From the NCBI RefSeq assembly GCF_963682185.1, contig NZ_OY821667.1, forward strand, positions 2,170,001 through 2,234,000: a stretch of DNA of 64,000 nucleotides, read 5' to 3'. Below, one piece after another: positions 19,975-30,251 of this stretch. Position 1 is the first letter of the stretch, and every line of letters begins with the position of its first letter. The notes under the pieces are model-generated. The model did not search any database. It was given only the letters and a program-made list of their open reading frames with translations, and had not been told where the DNA came from. The position numbers were made by a program, and so were the translations under genes. The stretch is from an uncultured Cohaesibacter sp. GTDB lineage: Bacteria > Pseudomonadota > Alphaproteobacteria > Rhizobiales > Cohaesibacteraceae.

Positions 19975-20649
19975 TCAAATGATTTCCGCATGATACTTGC
20001 GCAGGGCCTGCATATGGAATGCCGCCTGTTCGGGCAGAAGCTGATAGTCCCTACCGACAGGGCAGGCGCGACGGGCAAGGCAGCCATTGGCCATGCAGTC
20101 TTGCGAATCCGGCCCGGCCAGATGCGTTGCACATAGAGCGATATCCAGCCCCTTGGCCGAAAAGGCCCCGACCGGACAGGCATGAAGGCAAGGGGTGCCG
20201 ACACATGCCTTGCAGGGATGCTGCGCCTTTTCTGCCTTGGGTAAAGCAAGCCGTTCAGAAAAAAGCAACGCCCCACGGGTCGCATGCCAAAGCCCGTAAA
20301 CAGGATGTATCTCGATACGCAAAGGCGATTGGAAGCAGTTGCCAGCTTTCTTCACCCAGCGCTGAAACGGATAGTATGGCCGATCAAAGGGGAAAACAGC
20401 ATGGGCGCCGATCTGTTTGGCCATCGCAGCCAAATTGCGTTCTGTCCAGTCATCCAGCGGATCGGGACAGGCACGCCGGTCTTTTTGAAACGCGCGCCAC
20501 ATATGCGGGCCGACACTGCCGATCAAAAGGATGGTCCCAGTTGACTGCCCGTCAGGCAAAGGAGGCACATCGTCAGCAGGGGCTGGATGAAAGCCACCAC
20601 GCAGAAAAAATCCGCACTGGTCCAGTTCATCCCTTAGCTGTTGCATCAT
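19975..20649 (-). CDS. Ferredoxin-like 4Fe-4S protein
   Basis: Protein of 224 residues with an iron-sulfur motif CKACVGTPCLHACPVGAF near residues 145-162 and a second cysteine cluster (LCATHL, then DCMANGCLARRACPVG) near 177-200. The N-terminal half (LLIGSVGPHMWRAFQ, HAVFPFDRPYYPFQRW, GLWHATRGALLF) resembles a group of alphaproteobacterial ferredoxin-like proteins and recalls one half of QueG-type enzymes, but no cobalamin site is seen. AGGAG lies 7 nt upstream. Single gene; redox partner and substrate unknown. Confidence 0.72.
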   Translation of the reverse strand: MMQQLRDELDQCGFFLRGGFHPAPADDVPPLPDGQSTGTILLIGSVGPHMWRAFQKDRRACPDPLDDWTERNLAAMAKQIGAHAVFPFDRPYYPFQRWVKKAGNCFQSPLRIEIHPVYGLWHATRGALLFSERLALPKAEKAQHPCKACVGTPCLHACPVGAFSAKGLDIALCATHLAGPDSQDCMANGCLARRACPVGRDYQLLPEQAAFHMQALRKYHAEII

Positions 20650-21013
20650 GCCTATGCTCCTTTTCCGTCAACGCCCCGACATTACTCCCTCCCGCAGCAT
20701 CGGGGCAAGCACAACGGGCACAGAACACATTGAAACGCCAAGTCTCAACACCCCTCCCCCACAAGGTTTGTTTGTCCTTGCGAGATTGAAAATATGCAAT
20801 ATGCTCGATATCCGGGATATGACAGTATCTCCACACAGATCCGATCGCACCTCACATGAAGATCAGGGATTTGGCACAAGCCCAAACCATTCATCCTAGC
20901 GAACCAACAGACGAAAACCGGGGTCCGCCGCAGGCGCTTCGCTTATTGGGTATCTCACGCCAACATCCATTCCCGGGGGAGGGGCAAAGGCACGATCACA
21001 TGAGGAAAGCACA
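20650..21013. other. Divergent intergenic region
   Basis: 364 bp between the ferredoxin-like gene and the aldo/keto reductase. It holds a perfect 13-bp palindrome ATATCC-G-GGATAT at 20808-20820 that may be an operator for one of the divergent genes. Short frames here lack ribosome binding sites and recognisable content. Nothing else is supported. Confidence 0.5.
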
Positions 21014-22072
21014 ATGAAATACAATTATCTGGGACATTCAGGGCTCAAGGTTTCCGCTCTGCAACTGGGTACCATGACATTTGGCGGCGAAGGCTTTTTC
21101 GCCAAAGCCGGCAATCTTGATGTTACTGCGGCCAAACGGCAAATCGACATGGTGCTGGATGCTGGCGTCAATATGCTCGACACCTCGAACGTCTATTCAA
21201 TGGGCCTTTCCGAAGAGATTATCGGCAAAGCCATTGAGGGCCGCCGCAAAGATCTTCTTCTGGCAACAAAAGTCCGCTTCCCAATGGGCGAAGGCCCGAA
21301 CGACCGAGGCCTGTCGCGCCATCATATTATCGAGGCCTGTGAAGGAAGCCTGAAGCGGCTGGGGACCGACTGCATCGATCTCTACTGGTGCCATGAATGG
21401 GACGGCATGACACCGGTGGAAGAGACCCTGCGTGCTATGGATGATCTGATGCAGGCGGGCAAAATACGCTATCTCGGCGTGTCCAACTTCTCCGGCTGGC
21501 ACATCATGAAATATCTCAGCGCCGCAGAGAAGGAGCATCTGATCCGCCCCGTCGCACAGCAGATCCACTATACGCTTCAGGCCCGCGAAGCCGAGCAGGA
21601 GCTCCTGCCAGTGGGCATTGATCAGGGATTGGGAGCGGTCATCTGGTCACCGCTGGCTTGCGGCTTGCTGACGGGCAAATATCGCCGTGGCAAACCCGAT
21701 CCGGAAGGCACGCGCCGCGTTCAGGGTTGGACAGAGCCTCCCGTTCACGACATCGAAGCATTGTATGATATCGTCGAGGTGCTCATCGAAGTCGCTGATG
21801 GCTATGAAGACGTCACCCCGGCGCAGGTCGCTCTGGCTTGGCTTACGAGCCGTCCCGGCGTCGCCAGCGCCATTGTCGGCGCCCGCAATGATGAACAGCT
21901 TGCGGACAACCTAAAGGCAGCAGAGCTGACGCTCTCCCAAGAGGCCATTGAAAAGCTGGAGAAGGTCAGCCGCAAGCCTCTCGCCTATCCTTATTGGCAT
22001 CAGAAAGCCACGGCGTCGGATCGCCTGTCCCCAGCAGATTTATCCCTCATCGGCCCACTTATGGAAGACTAG
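21014..22072 (+). CDS. Aldo/keto reductase
   Basis: NADPH-dependent reductase of 352 residues, (beta/alpha)8 fold. The catalytic tetrad is visible: Asp and Tyr in LDTSNVYSMGLSEEIIG near residues 56-62, Lys in LLATKVRFP, and His in LYWCHEWDG. Cofactor-binding parts are WSPLACGLLTGKY and AIVGARNDEQL. The long form with a C-terminal extension (KPLAYPYWHQKATASDR) fits the AKR11/AKR12-like general-stress or sugar-aldehyde reductases. GAGGA precedes the ATG. Single gene; the substrate is not deducible. Confidence 0.9.
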   Translation: MKYNYLGHSGLKVSALQLGTMTFGGEGFFAKAGNLDVTAAKRQIDMVLDAGVNMLDTSNVYSMGLSEEIIGKAIEGRRKDLLLATKVRFPMGEGPNDRGLSRHHIIEACEGSLKRLGTDCIDLYWCHEWDGMTPVEETLRAMDDLMQAGKIRYLGVSNFSGWHIMKYLSAAEKEHLIRPVAQQIHYTLQAREAEQELLPVGIDQGLGAVIWSPLACGLLTGKYRRGKPDPEGTRRVQGWTEPPVHDIEALYDIVEVLIEVADGYEDVTPAQVALAWLTSRPGVASAIVGARNDEQLADNLKAAELTLSQEAIEKLEKVSRKPLAYPYWHQKATASDRLSPADLSLIGPLMED

Positions 22073-22114
22073 GCCTTCGGCCAGAAAGCGCAAACTGCAT
22101 GGCATAAACAAACA

Positions 22115-22152
22115 AAAACCGGACAGTGGGTTTCCACCTTCTGTCCGGTTTT
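22115..22152. terminator. Bidirectional terminator between the aldo/keto reductase and edd
   Basis: Perfect 12-bp arms AAAACCGGACAG / CTGTCCGGTTTT around a 14-nt loop. A-runs and T-runs on both sides make it usable by both convergent genes. Confidence 0.85.
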
Positions 22153-22180
22153 GTATCTTATAGGGAGAACGAAGCTACCT

Positions 22181-23995
22181 TTAAAACTGGGTTGCTCCGG
22201 TTTCCACTGAGCTGACCGAAGCGCGGAAAGTGGCAAAGAGTTCACGTCCCATGCCGACATGCTGATCTGAGAGATCTGCAGTCACCGGCTCTCGCTCCAG
22301 CACAGCCGGATCAACAATGTCCAACACCCCGGTCTTGGCATCCACGCGCACCCTATCGCCATCGCGCAACTTGGCGATCGGGCCGCCATCCAGCGCTTCA
22401 GGGCAGACATGGATCGCAGCAGGTACCTTGCCCGATGCACCGGACATACGCCCGTCAGTCACCAGCGCCACCTTGAGCCCCCGCTCTTGCAAAATGCCAA
22501 GCACAGGCGTCAGGCTATGCAGCTCGGGCATGCCGTTCGCCTTGGGCCCCTGAAAGCGCACCACGACGATGGTGTCTGAAGTGAATTCATTCTGCTTGAA
22601 GGCCTGCTTGACGGCGTCCTGATCCTGAAAGATCCGGACCGGAGCTTCTATCACATGCCGATCTGGTGCTACGGCAGAGACCTTCATCACTGCCGTGCCC
22701 AAAGAGCCGGTCAGCTTTTTCAGCCCGCCCTGACTTTGGAACGGATTGCTGATCGCACGCACGATCTTGTCATCAAGCGACCCGGCAGCGCCCTTCACCC
22801 ACTCTGCTTCGCCATTGGCATCAAGACGCGGTTCCGTGGTGTAAGCTTCCATGCTGTCACCAACCACGCTCTTGGCGTCTTCGTGCAGCATGCCTTCGCT
22901 CAGCAACTGGGCAACAACCACACCCAGCCCACCTGCAGCATGGAACATGTTCACATCAGCAAGCCCGTTCGGATAAGCCCGCGCCAACAGCGGCGTGACT
23001 TCCGAGATATCCTCGAAATCCTCGAGCGTGACAATCAGCCCTGCCGCCTTGGCCATGGCCACCAGATGAATGAGCAGATTGGTGGAGCCGCCCGTCGCAT
23101 TGAGCCCGACCATGCCATTCACAAAGGCCTTGGCATCCAGAATATCCGCAACAGGCCGGAAATCATTGCCCTTGGCTGTAATCGACAGCGCCTGCCTGAC
23201 GGCCGCCCGCGTTACAGCATCGCGCAATTCGGAGCCCGGATTGATAAAGCTGGTACCCGGCATGTGAAGGCCCATGAATTCCATCAGCATCTGGTTGGAA
23301 TTGGCCGTACCATAAAAGGTGCAGGTGCCCGCACTGTGATAGGAGGCCATTTCCGAGGCGAGCAGCGCTTCGCGTCCCACCAGCCCCTTGGCATAGTCTT
23401 GCCGCACCTTGGTCTTTTCCTCGTTGCCCTGTCCTGAAGGCATCGGCCCGGCAGGCAGGAACACAGCAGGCAAATGCCCGAAGGTGGCAGCTCCAATCAC
23501 GAGGCCGGGAACAATCTTGTCGCACACGCCAAGAAACACTGTACTATCGAAAACATCATGAGACAGCGCCACACCAGTAGCCATGGCGATCAGATCGCGA
23601 GAAAAGAGCGAGATGTCCATGCCATCCTGCCCCTGAGTAACCCCGTCACACATGGCCGGAACACCTCCGGCGACTTGCGCCGTGCCGCCAAAGCTGCGCG
23701 CGGTTTCACGGATGAGCTGAGGATAATGCTCATAGGGCTGATGCGCCGAGAGCATGTCGTTATAGGCAGTCACGATGCCCAGATTGGGAACCCGAGCACT
23801 CGCCAGATCCGGCTTGTCCACCTCGGGAGAAGCGGCAAAGGCATGAGCCAGATTGCCACAGGTCAGATGCGCACGCCCCGGCCCCTTCGCCTTGGCGGCC
23901 TCGACCTTGGCAAGATAGGCCGCGCGACTATCCCGGCTGCGGTCCATGATGCGGTCTGTGACGCGTTTCAATGTGTCATGAAGCGGTTTGCTCAT
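22181..23995 (-). CDS. edd: 6-Phosphogluconate dehydratase (Entner-Doudoroff)
   Basis: Iron-sulfur dehydratase of 604 residues (IlvD/Edd family) converting 6-phosphogluconate to 2-keto-3-deoxy-6-phosphogluconate. Family segments are [19 protein letters not shown] near residue 150, [27 protein letters not shown] near 220 and [18 protein letters not shown] near 515. The start at 23995 ([16 protein letters not shown]) has AGGAG upstream; an upstream in-frame ATG at 24037 lacks that support. Last gene of the aldonate block, separated from gntK by a strong hairpin. No matching KDPG aldolase gene is in the window unless DgoA serves. Confidence 0.95.
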   Translation of the reverse strand: MSKPLHDTLKRVTDRIMDRSRDSRAAYLAKVEAAKAKGPGRAHLTCGNLAHAFAASPEVDKPDLASARVPNLGIVTAYNDMLSAHQPYEHYPQLIRETARSFGGTAQVAGGVPAMCDGVTQGQDGMDISLFSRDLIAMATGVALSHDVFDSTVFLGVCDKIVPGLVIGAATFGHLPAVFLPAGPMPSGQGNEEKTKVRQDYAKGLVGREALLASEMASYHSAGTCTFYGTANSNQMLMEFMGLHMPGTSFINPGSELRDAVTRAAVRQALSITAKGNDFRPVADILDAKAFVNGMVGLNATGGSTNLLIHLVAMAKAAGLIVTLEDFEDISEVTPLLARAYPNGLADVNMFHAAGGLGVVVAQLLSEGMLHEDAKSVVGDSMEAYTTEPRLDANGEAEWVKGAAGSLDDKIVRAISNPFQSQGGLKKLTGSLGTAVMKVSAVAPDRHVIEAPVRIFQDQDAVKQAFKQNEFTSDTIVVVRFQGPKANGMPELHSLTPVLGILQERGLKVALVTDGRMSGASGKVPAAIHVCPEALDGGPIAKLRDGDRVRVDAKTGVLDIVDPAVLEREPVTADLSDQHVGMGRELFATFRASVSSVETGATQF

Positions 23996-24066
23996 GCTCG
24001 TCTCCTGGTCCTTTGACAGCCCTCTTCGCAGGGCCATGATATGCGGGCGAAAATGCGCGCGAGCAG

Positions 24067-24102
24067 AAAGAGGACCGACGCTTGCGTCGGCCCGACCTCT
24101 TT
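24067..24102 (-). promoter_or_regulatory. Strong nested hairpin between gntK and edd
   Basis: Outer arms AAAGAGG / CCTCTTT enclose an inner CCGACGC-TT-GCGTCGG dyad in the 122-bp gap. On the minus strand the structure ends in CCTCTTTCTGC, a poor T-tail, so it may be a partial terminator that separates edd expression from gntK. Confidence 0.55.
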
Positions 24103-24117
24103 GGCTTTCTCAAAAAA

Positions 24118-24618
24118 TCAGAGAAGTGGTTTCACCTTGCCAAGCAACTCGTCGGCCATGGCTTCAGGGTCTCGGGAAATATCGATGCGGATAACGTCGT
24201 CTTCCCCATCGGGCACTTCCAGCGCGGCAATCTGGCTTTCAATCAACTGCACCGGCATGAAATGGCTTTGCCGTTCGGCCATGCGGGCCCGCACCAGCTC
24301 CTTGGCCCCATCCAGAAAGATGAAGCGCAAGTTATCCGTGGCCTCTCTGAAAATATCGCGATAGGATTTACGCAGAGATGAGCAGCTCACCACCCGAGTT
24401 TCTCCGTTGGCATCCCAAGCACGCATTGCATCGGCAAGCGTGGCAAGCCACGGCTTACGATCCTCATCGCTGAGAGGAATGCCAGCCGCCATCTTCTTGA
24501 CATTCTCATCGGAATGATAGGCATCGCCTTCTTCAAACGGAACATTCAGGCGGTCTGCCAACAGCTGCCCGAGCGTTGATTTCCCGCTTCCCGAAATTCC
24601 CATGACGACAATAATCAT
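24118..24618 (-). CDS. gntK: Gluconokinase
   Basis: P-loop kinase of 166 residues that phosphorylates gluconate to 6-phosphogluconate. Walker A is VVMGISGSGKSTLG at residues 4-17, and the family motif FEEGDAYHSDENVKKMAAGIPLSDEDR follows near residue 28, with SCSSLRKSYRDIFR near 78 and RQSHFMPVQLIESQ near 114. It supplies 6-phosphogluconate for the flanking gnd and edd products. 96 bp separate it from gnd. Confidence 0.95.
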   Translation of the reverse strand: MIIVVMGISGSGKSTLGQLLADRLNVPFEEGDAYHSDENVKKMAAGIPLSDEDRKPWLATLADAMRAWDANGETRVVSCSSLRKSYRDIFREATDNLRFIFLDGAKELVRARMAERQSHFMPVQLIESQIAALEVPDGEDDVIRIDISRDPEAMADELLGKVKPLL

Positions 24619-24714
24619 TTCTCTGGCCTCGCAGTTTCTTTTCGTCGCGTTGCAGACGACAGGCGTCTTGTTCGTTTCTTCTTGTTCTTGGGTCCAGCCG
24701 CAACCGTCCGCATC

Positions 24715-26112
24715 TCACTCCGCTTGCGCGTTCCAATCGAAGTGGAAATGGCCGGATTTGTCGGTGCGCTCGAATGTATGGGCACCGAAATAATCCCGTT
24801 GCCCCTGAATGAGGTTTGCACCGACACATGCGCTGCGCCGCCCATCCAGCCATGAAAGAGCCGAATAGAAGCAAGGCACTGGAGTGCCAGATGCAGCAGC
24901 CATTCCCGCCACAGCCCGCATGGCAGTTTCAGACCCATCCAGCAGACCGCTGGCATAGTCGCTTGCGAGCATGTCCGTGTCTTGCGGCATGGCTGCAATC
25001 GGGTCCAGCATGACCGAGCGAATGATGCAGCCTGCGCGCCAGCCGCGCGCGACAGCCGCCAGATCCGTGTTCCATCCGTTGGCATCAGACGCCGCAGCAA
25101 TCAGCTCAAGCCCCTGAATATAACAGGCGAGCATGGCCGCAGGCAGCGCCGCGCCAATCTCTTCAGCCAGCGCTTCACCATTGATACCCGCGCTCGGAGA
25201 GAGGCGTTTTTCCAGCGCCAGACGCTCCCGACCGGAAAGAGCCCGCGCCAGAAAGGCCGCAGCAATTGTCGGAATGGCAACGCCATATTCAAGCCCCGCT
25301 TCCGTCGTCCAGCGCCCGGTGCCCTTGTGCCCTGCCGCATCCTTGATGACTTCGAGAATCGGGCGATCCGTCTCAGGATCGATCGTGCCTGCGATGTCTG
25401 CAGAAATTTCCAGCAGATAGGAGGCTGCCGGACCGCGATTCCAACTAGAAAAGAGGGAGGAGATTTGTCCGTGGTCGCGTCCGGCAGGCCCAGACAGCAG
25501 CAAATAAGCCTCTGCGATGAGCTGCATTTGGGCATATTCAATGCCATTGTGAACGGTTTTAACGAAATGCCCAGCCCCGCCTGCGCCATGGGCAGCATAG
25601 CAGGCCCCGCCATCCGGAGCCTTGGCGGCAATGGCCGAGAAAAGATCATCGACATGAGCCAGAGCCTCACTGTCACCACCCGCCATCAAGGCAGGCCCGA
25701 AGCGCGCGCCGGTCTCTCCGCCAGAGACCCCTAGACCCACGAAAACAAGATTCTGGTCTTCGAGCAACGCGGCGCGACGCTCCGTATCCCGATAAAAGGA
25801 GTTGCCCCCATCCATCACGATATCCCCTGCCGCAAGCAGGGGAGCAAGGCGGGCGATCATCTCGTCCACCGGATCTCCGGCCTTGATCATCATCAGGATG
25901 CGGGCCGGCTTTTTCAAAGAGGCCACAAGGCCTTCAAGGCTATCGTGCAACCCGACGCTCGCACCCAGTGCCTCACGAGCCCCCTCCAACGCCTCGGGAA
26001 AGGCATCGTAAGCGGCAACGCTAAACCCATGGTCGACAAAGTTGAGCGCCAGATTGCGCCCCATAACCCCGAGTCCGATAATGGCAATATCTGCGAGTGT
26101 GCGGGTTTGCAT
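24715..26112 (-). CDS. gnd: 6-Phosphogluconate dehydrogenase (decarboxylating)
   Basis: Enzyme of 465 residues converting 6-phosphogluconate to ribulose-5-phosphate, CO2 and NAD(P)H. The Rossmann motif IIGLGVMGRNLALN is at residues 10-23. The substrate site is in FVGLGVSGGETGARFGPALMAGG near residue 124, and the catalytic Lys-Asn-Glu set is in HFVKTVHNGIEYAQMQLIAE near 180. It is full length compared with E. coli Gnd (468). AAGGTGA precedes the ATG, 12 nt after the dgoK stop. Gives the block an oxidative pentose branch beside edd. Confidence 0.95.
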   Translation of the reverse strand: MQTRTLADIAIIGLGVMGRNLALNFVDHGFSVAAYDAFPEALEGAREALGASVGLHDSLEGLVASLKKPARILMMIKAGDPVDEMIARLAPLLAAGDIVMDGGNSFYRDTERRAALLEDQNLVFVGLGVSGGETGARFGPALMAGGDSEALAHVDDLFSAIAAKAPDGGACYAAHGAGGAGHFVKTVHNGIEYAQMQLIAEAYLLLSGPAGRDHGQISSLFSSWNRGPAASYLLEISADIAGTIDPETDRPILEVIKDAAGHKGTGRWTTEAGLEYGVAIPTIAAAFLARALSGRERLALEKRLSPSAGINGEALAEEIGAALPAAMLACYIQGLELIAAASDANGWNTDLAAVARGWRAGCIIRSVMLDPIAAMPQDTDMLASDYASGLLDGSETAMRAVAGMAAASGTPVPCFYSALSWLDGRRSACVGANLIQGQRDYFGAHTFERTDKSGHFHFDWNAQAE

Positions 26113-26124
26113 CGAATTTCACCT

Positions 26125-27048
26125 TTATTTGCTGTTTAAGCCATGCAGGGCTGCAAGAGCGCGAACCCCGGCAAGCGTTGCATCCTTGGAGGAAATGTGT
26201 CGGCTGGACAAACCCAGGTGGGACAGCGCATGGCTGTAGGGTTTTGCGAGCCGGTCGGCACAAACAAGCAGAATTTCTCTGCCTTCGCATTCATAAATGT
26301 CACGCATTGCCCTGATTTCCGCACCAATCAACATGCCGGAAAGGAAACTTGCAGTCTGGGATTGTTCCAGATCGCCATAAAGCACACGTGCACGCGCCTT
26401 GAAGAGATGGTTGAGCAGACCGCCCTCTCCTTCCACCTGTTCGAGTCCTTTTTCAAAGCCATCGGAATCAAAGTCCGCTGACGGATCTGCCATCAGACCG
26501 AGGATCGAGTGCTTGCTCATCACCTCGTAGACTTCACCCGTCATGGACGTATGGAAGCGGGTGAAGACACCCTCTTGCATTTCGCACCATTTGCTATGGG
26601 TGCCCGGCAGGCAGACAAGACCACTTTGGCGACCAAGGCTTGCCATGGCGCCGAAAATCTGCACCTCTTCACCGCGAATGACATCGGCATCCTGCGGTTG
26701 TCCGGACTGACGCACGCCGGGAATGATGTAGGTGTCGGCCATATCAGCCACCGGCACGATATCGCGCGCAAGCTCTTCCCCGCGCATGGGCAACGGTGGT
26801 TGCGGGGCTCGCTGCCAGCCTTGTGGCGCGCCAACCATGCCAGCCAGATAAACCGGAATGGTCTCTTCGCTATCGGCCCGCCAGCCATCCAGCTGGCTCT
26901 TTGCATAAGCGGCAAATTCACTGCGCTGCAGTGCCCGCATACCCTTGCCTTCCGTAATTTCAGACAGGATGGTGCCGGTTTCCGCTTCCAGAAGCCACGC
27001 TCTGAAGGAGGTCGTGCCCCAATCAACAATGATCAGCTTCTTGGTCAT
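26125..27048 (-). CDS. dgoK: 2-Dehydro-3-deoxygalactonokinase
   Basis: Sugar kinase of about 307 residues that phosphorylates 2-keto-3-deoxygalactonate in galactonate catabolism. Recognisable parts are the N-terminal phosphate-1 loop IIVDWGTTSFRAWLL, MRALQRSEFA, LAGMVGAPQGWQ and CLPGTHSKWCEM near residue 155. The start at 27048 is chosen because its ATG overlaps the dgoA stop by 4 nt. It lies between the dehydratase/aldolase genes and gnd. Confidence 0.93.
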   Translation of the reverse strand: MTKKLIIVDWGTTSFRAWLLEAETGTILSEITEGKGMRALQRSEFAAYAKSQLDGWRADSEETIPVYLAGMVGAPQGWQRAPQPPLPMRGEELARDIVPVADMADTYIIPGVRQSGQPQDADVIRGEEVQIFGAMASLGRQSGLVCLPGTHSKWCEMQEGVFTRFHTSMTGEVYEVMSKHSILGLMADPSADFDSDGFEKGLEQVEGEGGLLNHLFKARARVLYGDLEQSQTASFLSGMLIGAEIRAMRDIYECEGREILLVCADRLAKPYSHALSHLGLSSRHISSKDATLAGVRALAALHGLNSK

Positions 27049-27686
27049 TGCATGCCCTTCCACTTGCCAACCAGAGCGCGGGCAGAGCTTCTGACCTCTT
27101 CGTCAGACCGGCCCACTTTCCAGAGATCAGAACCGATACCGAACCCGACAGCGCCTGCGGAGACATACTCTTCAAATTCGGCAGGGCCAACACCACCAAC
27201 AGCGGTCACCCGCATATCTGGAGGCAACACCACCTTGATATCCTTGATATATTGCCCACCGAGGCGAGCAGCGGGGAAGACTTTGAGCACCGTCGCACCC
27301 GAACGGGTTGCCAACAGAGCCTCAGTGGGGGTCATGCAACCGATGCAAGACGGCATCCCCAACGCGTTGGCCTTCTTGATGACTTCCGGATCAGTATTCG
27401 GGGTCACAATGAACCGCGCACCAACGTCATAAACGGCCTGCGTATCTTCAGGGCTCAACACGGTTCCGGCGCCGATCATGACTCCTTCGGGAGCTGCCTC
27501 GACCATTTCCCTGATAGCGTCCTTCGCATCTGCAGAGGTCAAGGGCACCTCGATAAGGGTAAAGCCTTCCTCCACGAGGATGCCAAGGAGGGTTTTGGCC
27601 CGCTCAGCAGGAACACCGCGCAAGATGGCCACAAGCGGCATCTTGGCAAAGGCGGTTTCGAACTGATCTTTGAATGCGCTTACCAT
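27045..27686 (-). CDS. dgoA: 2-Dehydro-3-deoxy-6-phosphogalactonate aldolase
   Basis: Class I aldolase of 213 residues (KDPG/KDPGal aldolase family) cleaving KDPGal to pyruvate and glyceraldehyde-3-phosphate. Active-site glutamate is in [13 protein letters not shown] near residue 45, and the Schiff-base lysine in [14 protein letters not shown] near 133. VTAVGGVGP supplies the phosphate loop. The start overlaps the dgoD stop by 7 nt. KDPG and KDPGal aldolases are close relatives, so it might also act on the Edd product; this is inference. Confidence 0.93.
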   Translation of the reverse strand: MVSAFKDQFETAFAKMPLVAILRGVPAERAKTLLGILVEEGFTLIEVPLTSADAKDAIREMVEAAPEGVMIGAGTVLSPEDTQAVYDVGARFIVTPNTDPEVIKKANALGMPSCIGCMTPTEALLATRSGATVLKVFPAARLGGQYIKDIKVVLPPDMRVTAVGGVGPAEFEEYVSAGAVGFGIGSDLWKVGRSDEEVRSSARALVGKWKGMQ

Positions 27687-28828
27687 TCTGCAACACTCCC
27701 GTCTTCGTGACGCCAGATCGGGTTGTGCCAGTTGTGCCCTTCCTTGGAGCGTTCAATGACGAAGTCTTCATTGATTTCCACGCCCAGCCCCGGACCGGTC
27801 AGCGCATGCACATAGCCATCCTTGATGGTCAGCGGGCTTGGATCGACCATATAGTCGAGCACATCATTGCCCACATTATAATGGATGCCCATGGACTGTT
27901 CCTGAATGAAGGCATTGTAGGAAACAAAGTCCAGATGCAGTGAGGCTGCCAGCGTGCAAGGCCCAAGCGGACAATGCGGTGCGATGGCCACATCATAGGC
28001 TTCAGCCATGGCCGCAACCTTGAACACTTCGGTGATGCCGCCGCAATGGCTGAGATCCGGCTGGATGATATCCACCATGCGCTGTTCCAGCACATCACGG
28101 AAGCCATAGCGCGAGAAGATACGTTCGCCCGAAGCGATGGGGTAGCCAAGCCCGCCGCCGATTTCCTTAAGGCAGGAGAGATGCTCGGTCAGCACCGGCT
28201 CTTCAACAAACATCGGGTGATATTGTTCCAGCTCGCGCAACAACGCCTTGGCCATAGGGCGATGCACCCGGCCATGGAAGTCGATGGCGATACCGACATC
28301 CGGCCCCACCGCTTGGCGCGCTTCAGCCACGCGGGCCACCGCATCATCAATCTTGGCGTGGCTATCGACAAAGGCCATTTCCGGGGTGCCGTTCATCTTG
28401 AAAGCGGTAAAGCCACTGGCAACCACTTCCTTGGCCTGACGCCCCACATCGTTGGGCCGGTCGCCACCGATCCAGCAATACATACGCATCTTGTCGCGCA
28501 GCTTGCCACCAAGCAATTCATGCACTGGCACACCCAGCGCCTTGCCCTTGATATCCCAAAGCGCCTGATCGATACCGGCAATGGCAGACATCAGGATCGG
28601 ACCACCGCGATAGAAACCGGTTCTATACAGCATCTGCCAGATATCCTGGATATGGCGCGGATCGCGGCCCACCAGAATTTCAGCCATTTCTTCAACTGCC
28701 GCCTGAACCGTGCGGGCTCGTCCTTCGATGACCGGCTCACCCCAGCCGCTGATACCTTCATCAGTTTCGATTTTGACAAACATCCAGCGGGGGGGAACCA
28801 GCCATGTTGTGAGCTTTGTAATTTTCAT
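27680..28828 (-). CDS. dgoD: Galactonate dehydratase
   Basis: Enolase-superfamily dehydratase of 382 residues turning D-galactonate into 2-keto-3-deoxygalactonate. Metal ligands and catalytic residues are visible: Asp and His in [14 protein letters not shown] near residue 182, Glu in MFVEEPVL, Glu in [10 protein letters not shown] and His in IAPHCPLGP near 285, matching the E. coli DgoD pattern. The start at 28828 ([16 protein letters not shown]) matches family N-termini; an ATG at 28837 is also possible. Preceded by a hairpin separating it from the transporter genes. Confidence 0.94.
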   Translation of the reverse strand: MKITKLTTWLVPPRWMFVKIETDEGISGWGEPVIEGRARTVQAAVEEMAEILVGRDPRHIQDIWQMLYRTGFYRGGPILMSAIAGIDQALWDIKGKALGVPVHELLGGKLRDKMRMYCWIGGDRPNDVGRQAKEVVASGFTAFKMNGTPEMAFVDSHAKIDDAVARVAEARQAVGPDVGIAIDFHGRVHRPMAKALLRELEQYHPMFVEEPVLTEHLSCLKEIGGGLGYPIASGERIFSRYGFRDVLEQRMVDIIQPDLSHCGGITEVFKVAAMAEAYDVAIAPHCPLGPCTLAASLHLDFVSYNAFIQEQSMGIHYNVGNDVLDYMVDPSPLTIKDGYVHALTGPGLGVEINEDFVIERSKEGHNWHNPIWRHEDGSVAEW

Positions 28829-28861
28829 TTTCAGCATCCGCTCTTTGGAATTTTCGGGAGA

Positions 28862-28900
28862 GATCCGGCGGCTGGCTCTCAAATTTGTCGCCGCCGGATC
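28862..28900 (-). promoter_or_regulatory. Hairpin between dctM and dgoD
   Basis: Perfect 11-bp arms GATCCGGCGGC / GCCGCCGGATC with a 17-nt loop in the 88-bp gap. No T-run on either strand. Likely an mRNA stability or attenuation element within the operon. Confidence 0.5.
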
Positions 28901-28916
28901 CTGTCTTGTTAGGCCG

Positions 28917-30251
28917 TTAGTTCACCATCCACAATACGATGTCCGGGAAAGCGAGCATGATGGCCAGAACAGTCAACTGCATCAGGATGAATGGCCACAG
29001 GGAGGAGAAGATATCCCCCAGAGAGATCTCGGGTGGCGCAACCCCCTTCAGATAGAAGGCTGCCGGTCCGAACGGCGGGCTGAGGAAGGAGACCTGCATG
29101 TTGATCGCAAACAACACACCGAACCAGATCGGGTCATAGCCCAGCTGTGTGATGATCGGCACGAAAATCGGCAGGGTCAGCATGGCAATCCCAATCCAGT
29201 CGAGGAACAGGCCCAGCACCAGAAGGATCAGCATCATGACCATGATGATCACGACAGGGGCTGCATCCAGTCCAAGGATCGTGTTGGAAACGAAGCGGTT
29301 ACCGCCCATCAGGTTGTAGACACCAACCAGCGTAGCTGCACCCACACCAATCCAGACGATCATGCCGCAGGTGGTAAGGGTCTGCATCACGCTCTGATGA
29401 ATGAGCTTGAAGGAAAACTCGCGACGGATGGCCGTTGCAGCCAGCACACCGAACACACCCATTGCAGCAGCTTCCGTCACAGACGCAATACCGGCATAGA
29501 TGGTACCAAGCACCATGAAGGCAATCGCAGCAGGCAGCAGGATCGATTTGATCGCCTGACGCCGAGCAACCTTGCGCTCTTCAGGTGGCATGGGAGGCAT
29601 TGGCGGTGCCAGTTCCGGATTGATCAGGCAGCGGCTCAGAACATAGGTCATGTAAAGGCCGGCGAGCATGACACCCGGCACGACAGCTGCAACGAACAGA
29701 TCGGCAATGGAAACCGAAGCAATCAGGCCATAGATGATCAGCACGATGGATGGCGGGATCATGGTACCCAGAGACCCACCACCGCAGACCACGCCGATGG
29801 CGATCTTGCGATCATAGCCAAGACGGAGCATCTGAGGCAGGGCAAGGATACCCAGAAGAACAATCTCACCACCGATAATGCCGGACATGGCAGCCAGGAA
29901 AACGGATACGATCAGGGTCTGAATGGCGACACCACCGGGCAATCGCCCGGCGAGCACCCTCATGCCCGAGAATAAGTCCTTGGCTATCCCCGATCGGTCT
30001 AACAAGGATGCCATGAAGACAAACATGGGCACCGCGACAAGGGAATATTCGGTGATAAAGCCATAAACACGGCTGATGACAAGAGGAATAGCGTTGGGAC
30101 CGAACCAGCCGACGGTAAAGACCATGGCGACCAGACCGGTAACGAAAGCAAGAGGAAGTCCGGTGAGCAGCAGCAAGAAGATACTGCCGACAAGAACATA
30201 AGTGCCCCATTCAATGCCCAGGGCTTGCAGGCCAAGTCCACCCATGGTCAC
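28917..30251 (-). CDS. dctM: TRAP transporter large permease (DctM)
   Basis: Twelve-helix-type transporter subunit of 444 residues, DctM family. Signatures are [16 protein letters not shown] near residue 30, [19 protein letters not shown] near 73 and [22 protein letters not shown] near 155. It carries the sodium-coupled substrate path of the TRAP importer. Start overlaps the dctQ stop as ATGA. Linkage to dgoD, dgoA and dgoK points to galactonate or a related aldonate as substrate. Confidence 0.92.
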   Translation of the reverse strand: MTMGGLGLQALGIEWGTYVLVGSIFLLLLTGLPLAFVTGLVAMVFTVGWFGPNAIPLVISRVYGFITEYSLVAVPMFVFMASLLDRSGIAKDLFSGMRVLAGRLPGGVAIQTLIVSVFLAAMSGIIGGEIVLLGILALPQMLRLGYDRKIAIGVVCGGGSLGTMIPPSIVLIIYGLIASVSIADLFVAAVVPGVMLAGLYMTYVLSRCLINPELAPPMPPMPPEERKVARRQAIKSILLPAAIAFMVLGTIYAGIASVTEAAAMGVFGVLAATAIRREFSFKLIHQSVMQTLTTCGMIVWIGVGAATLVGVYNLMGGNRFVSNTILGLDAAPVVIIMVMMLILLVLGLFLDWIGIAMLTLPIFVPIITQLGYDPIWFGVLFAINMQVSFLSPPFGPAAFYLKGVAPPEISLGDIFSSLWPFILMQLTVLAIMLAFPDIVLWMVN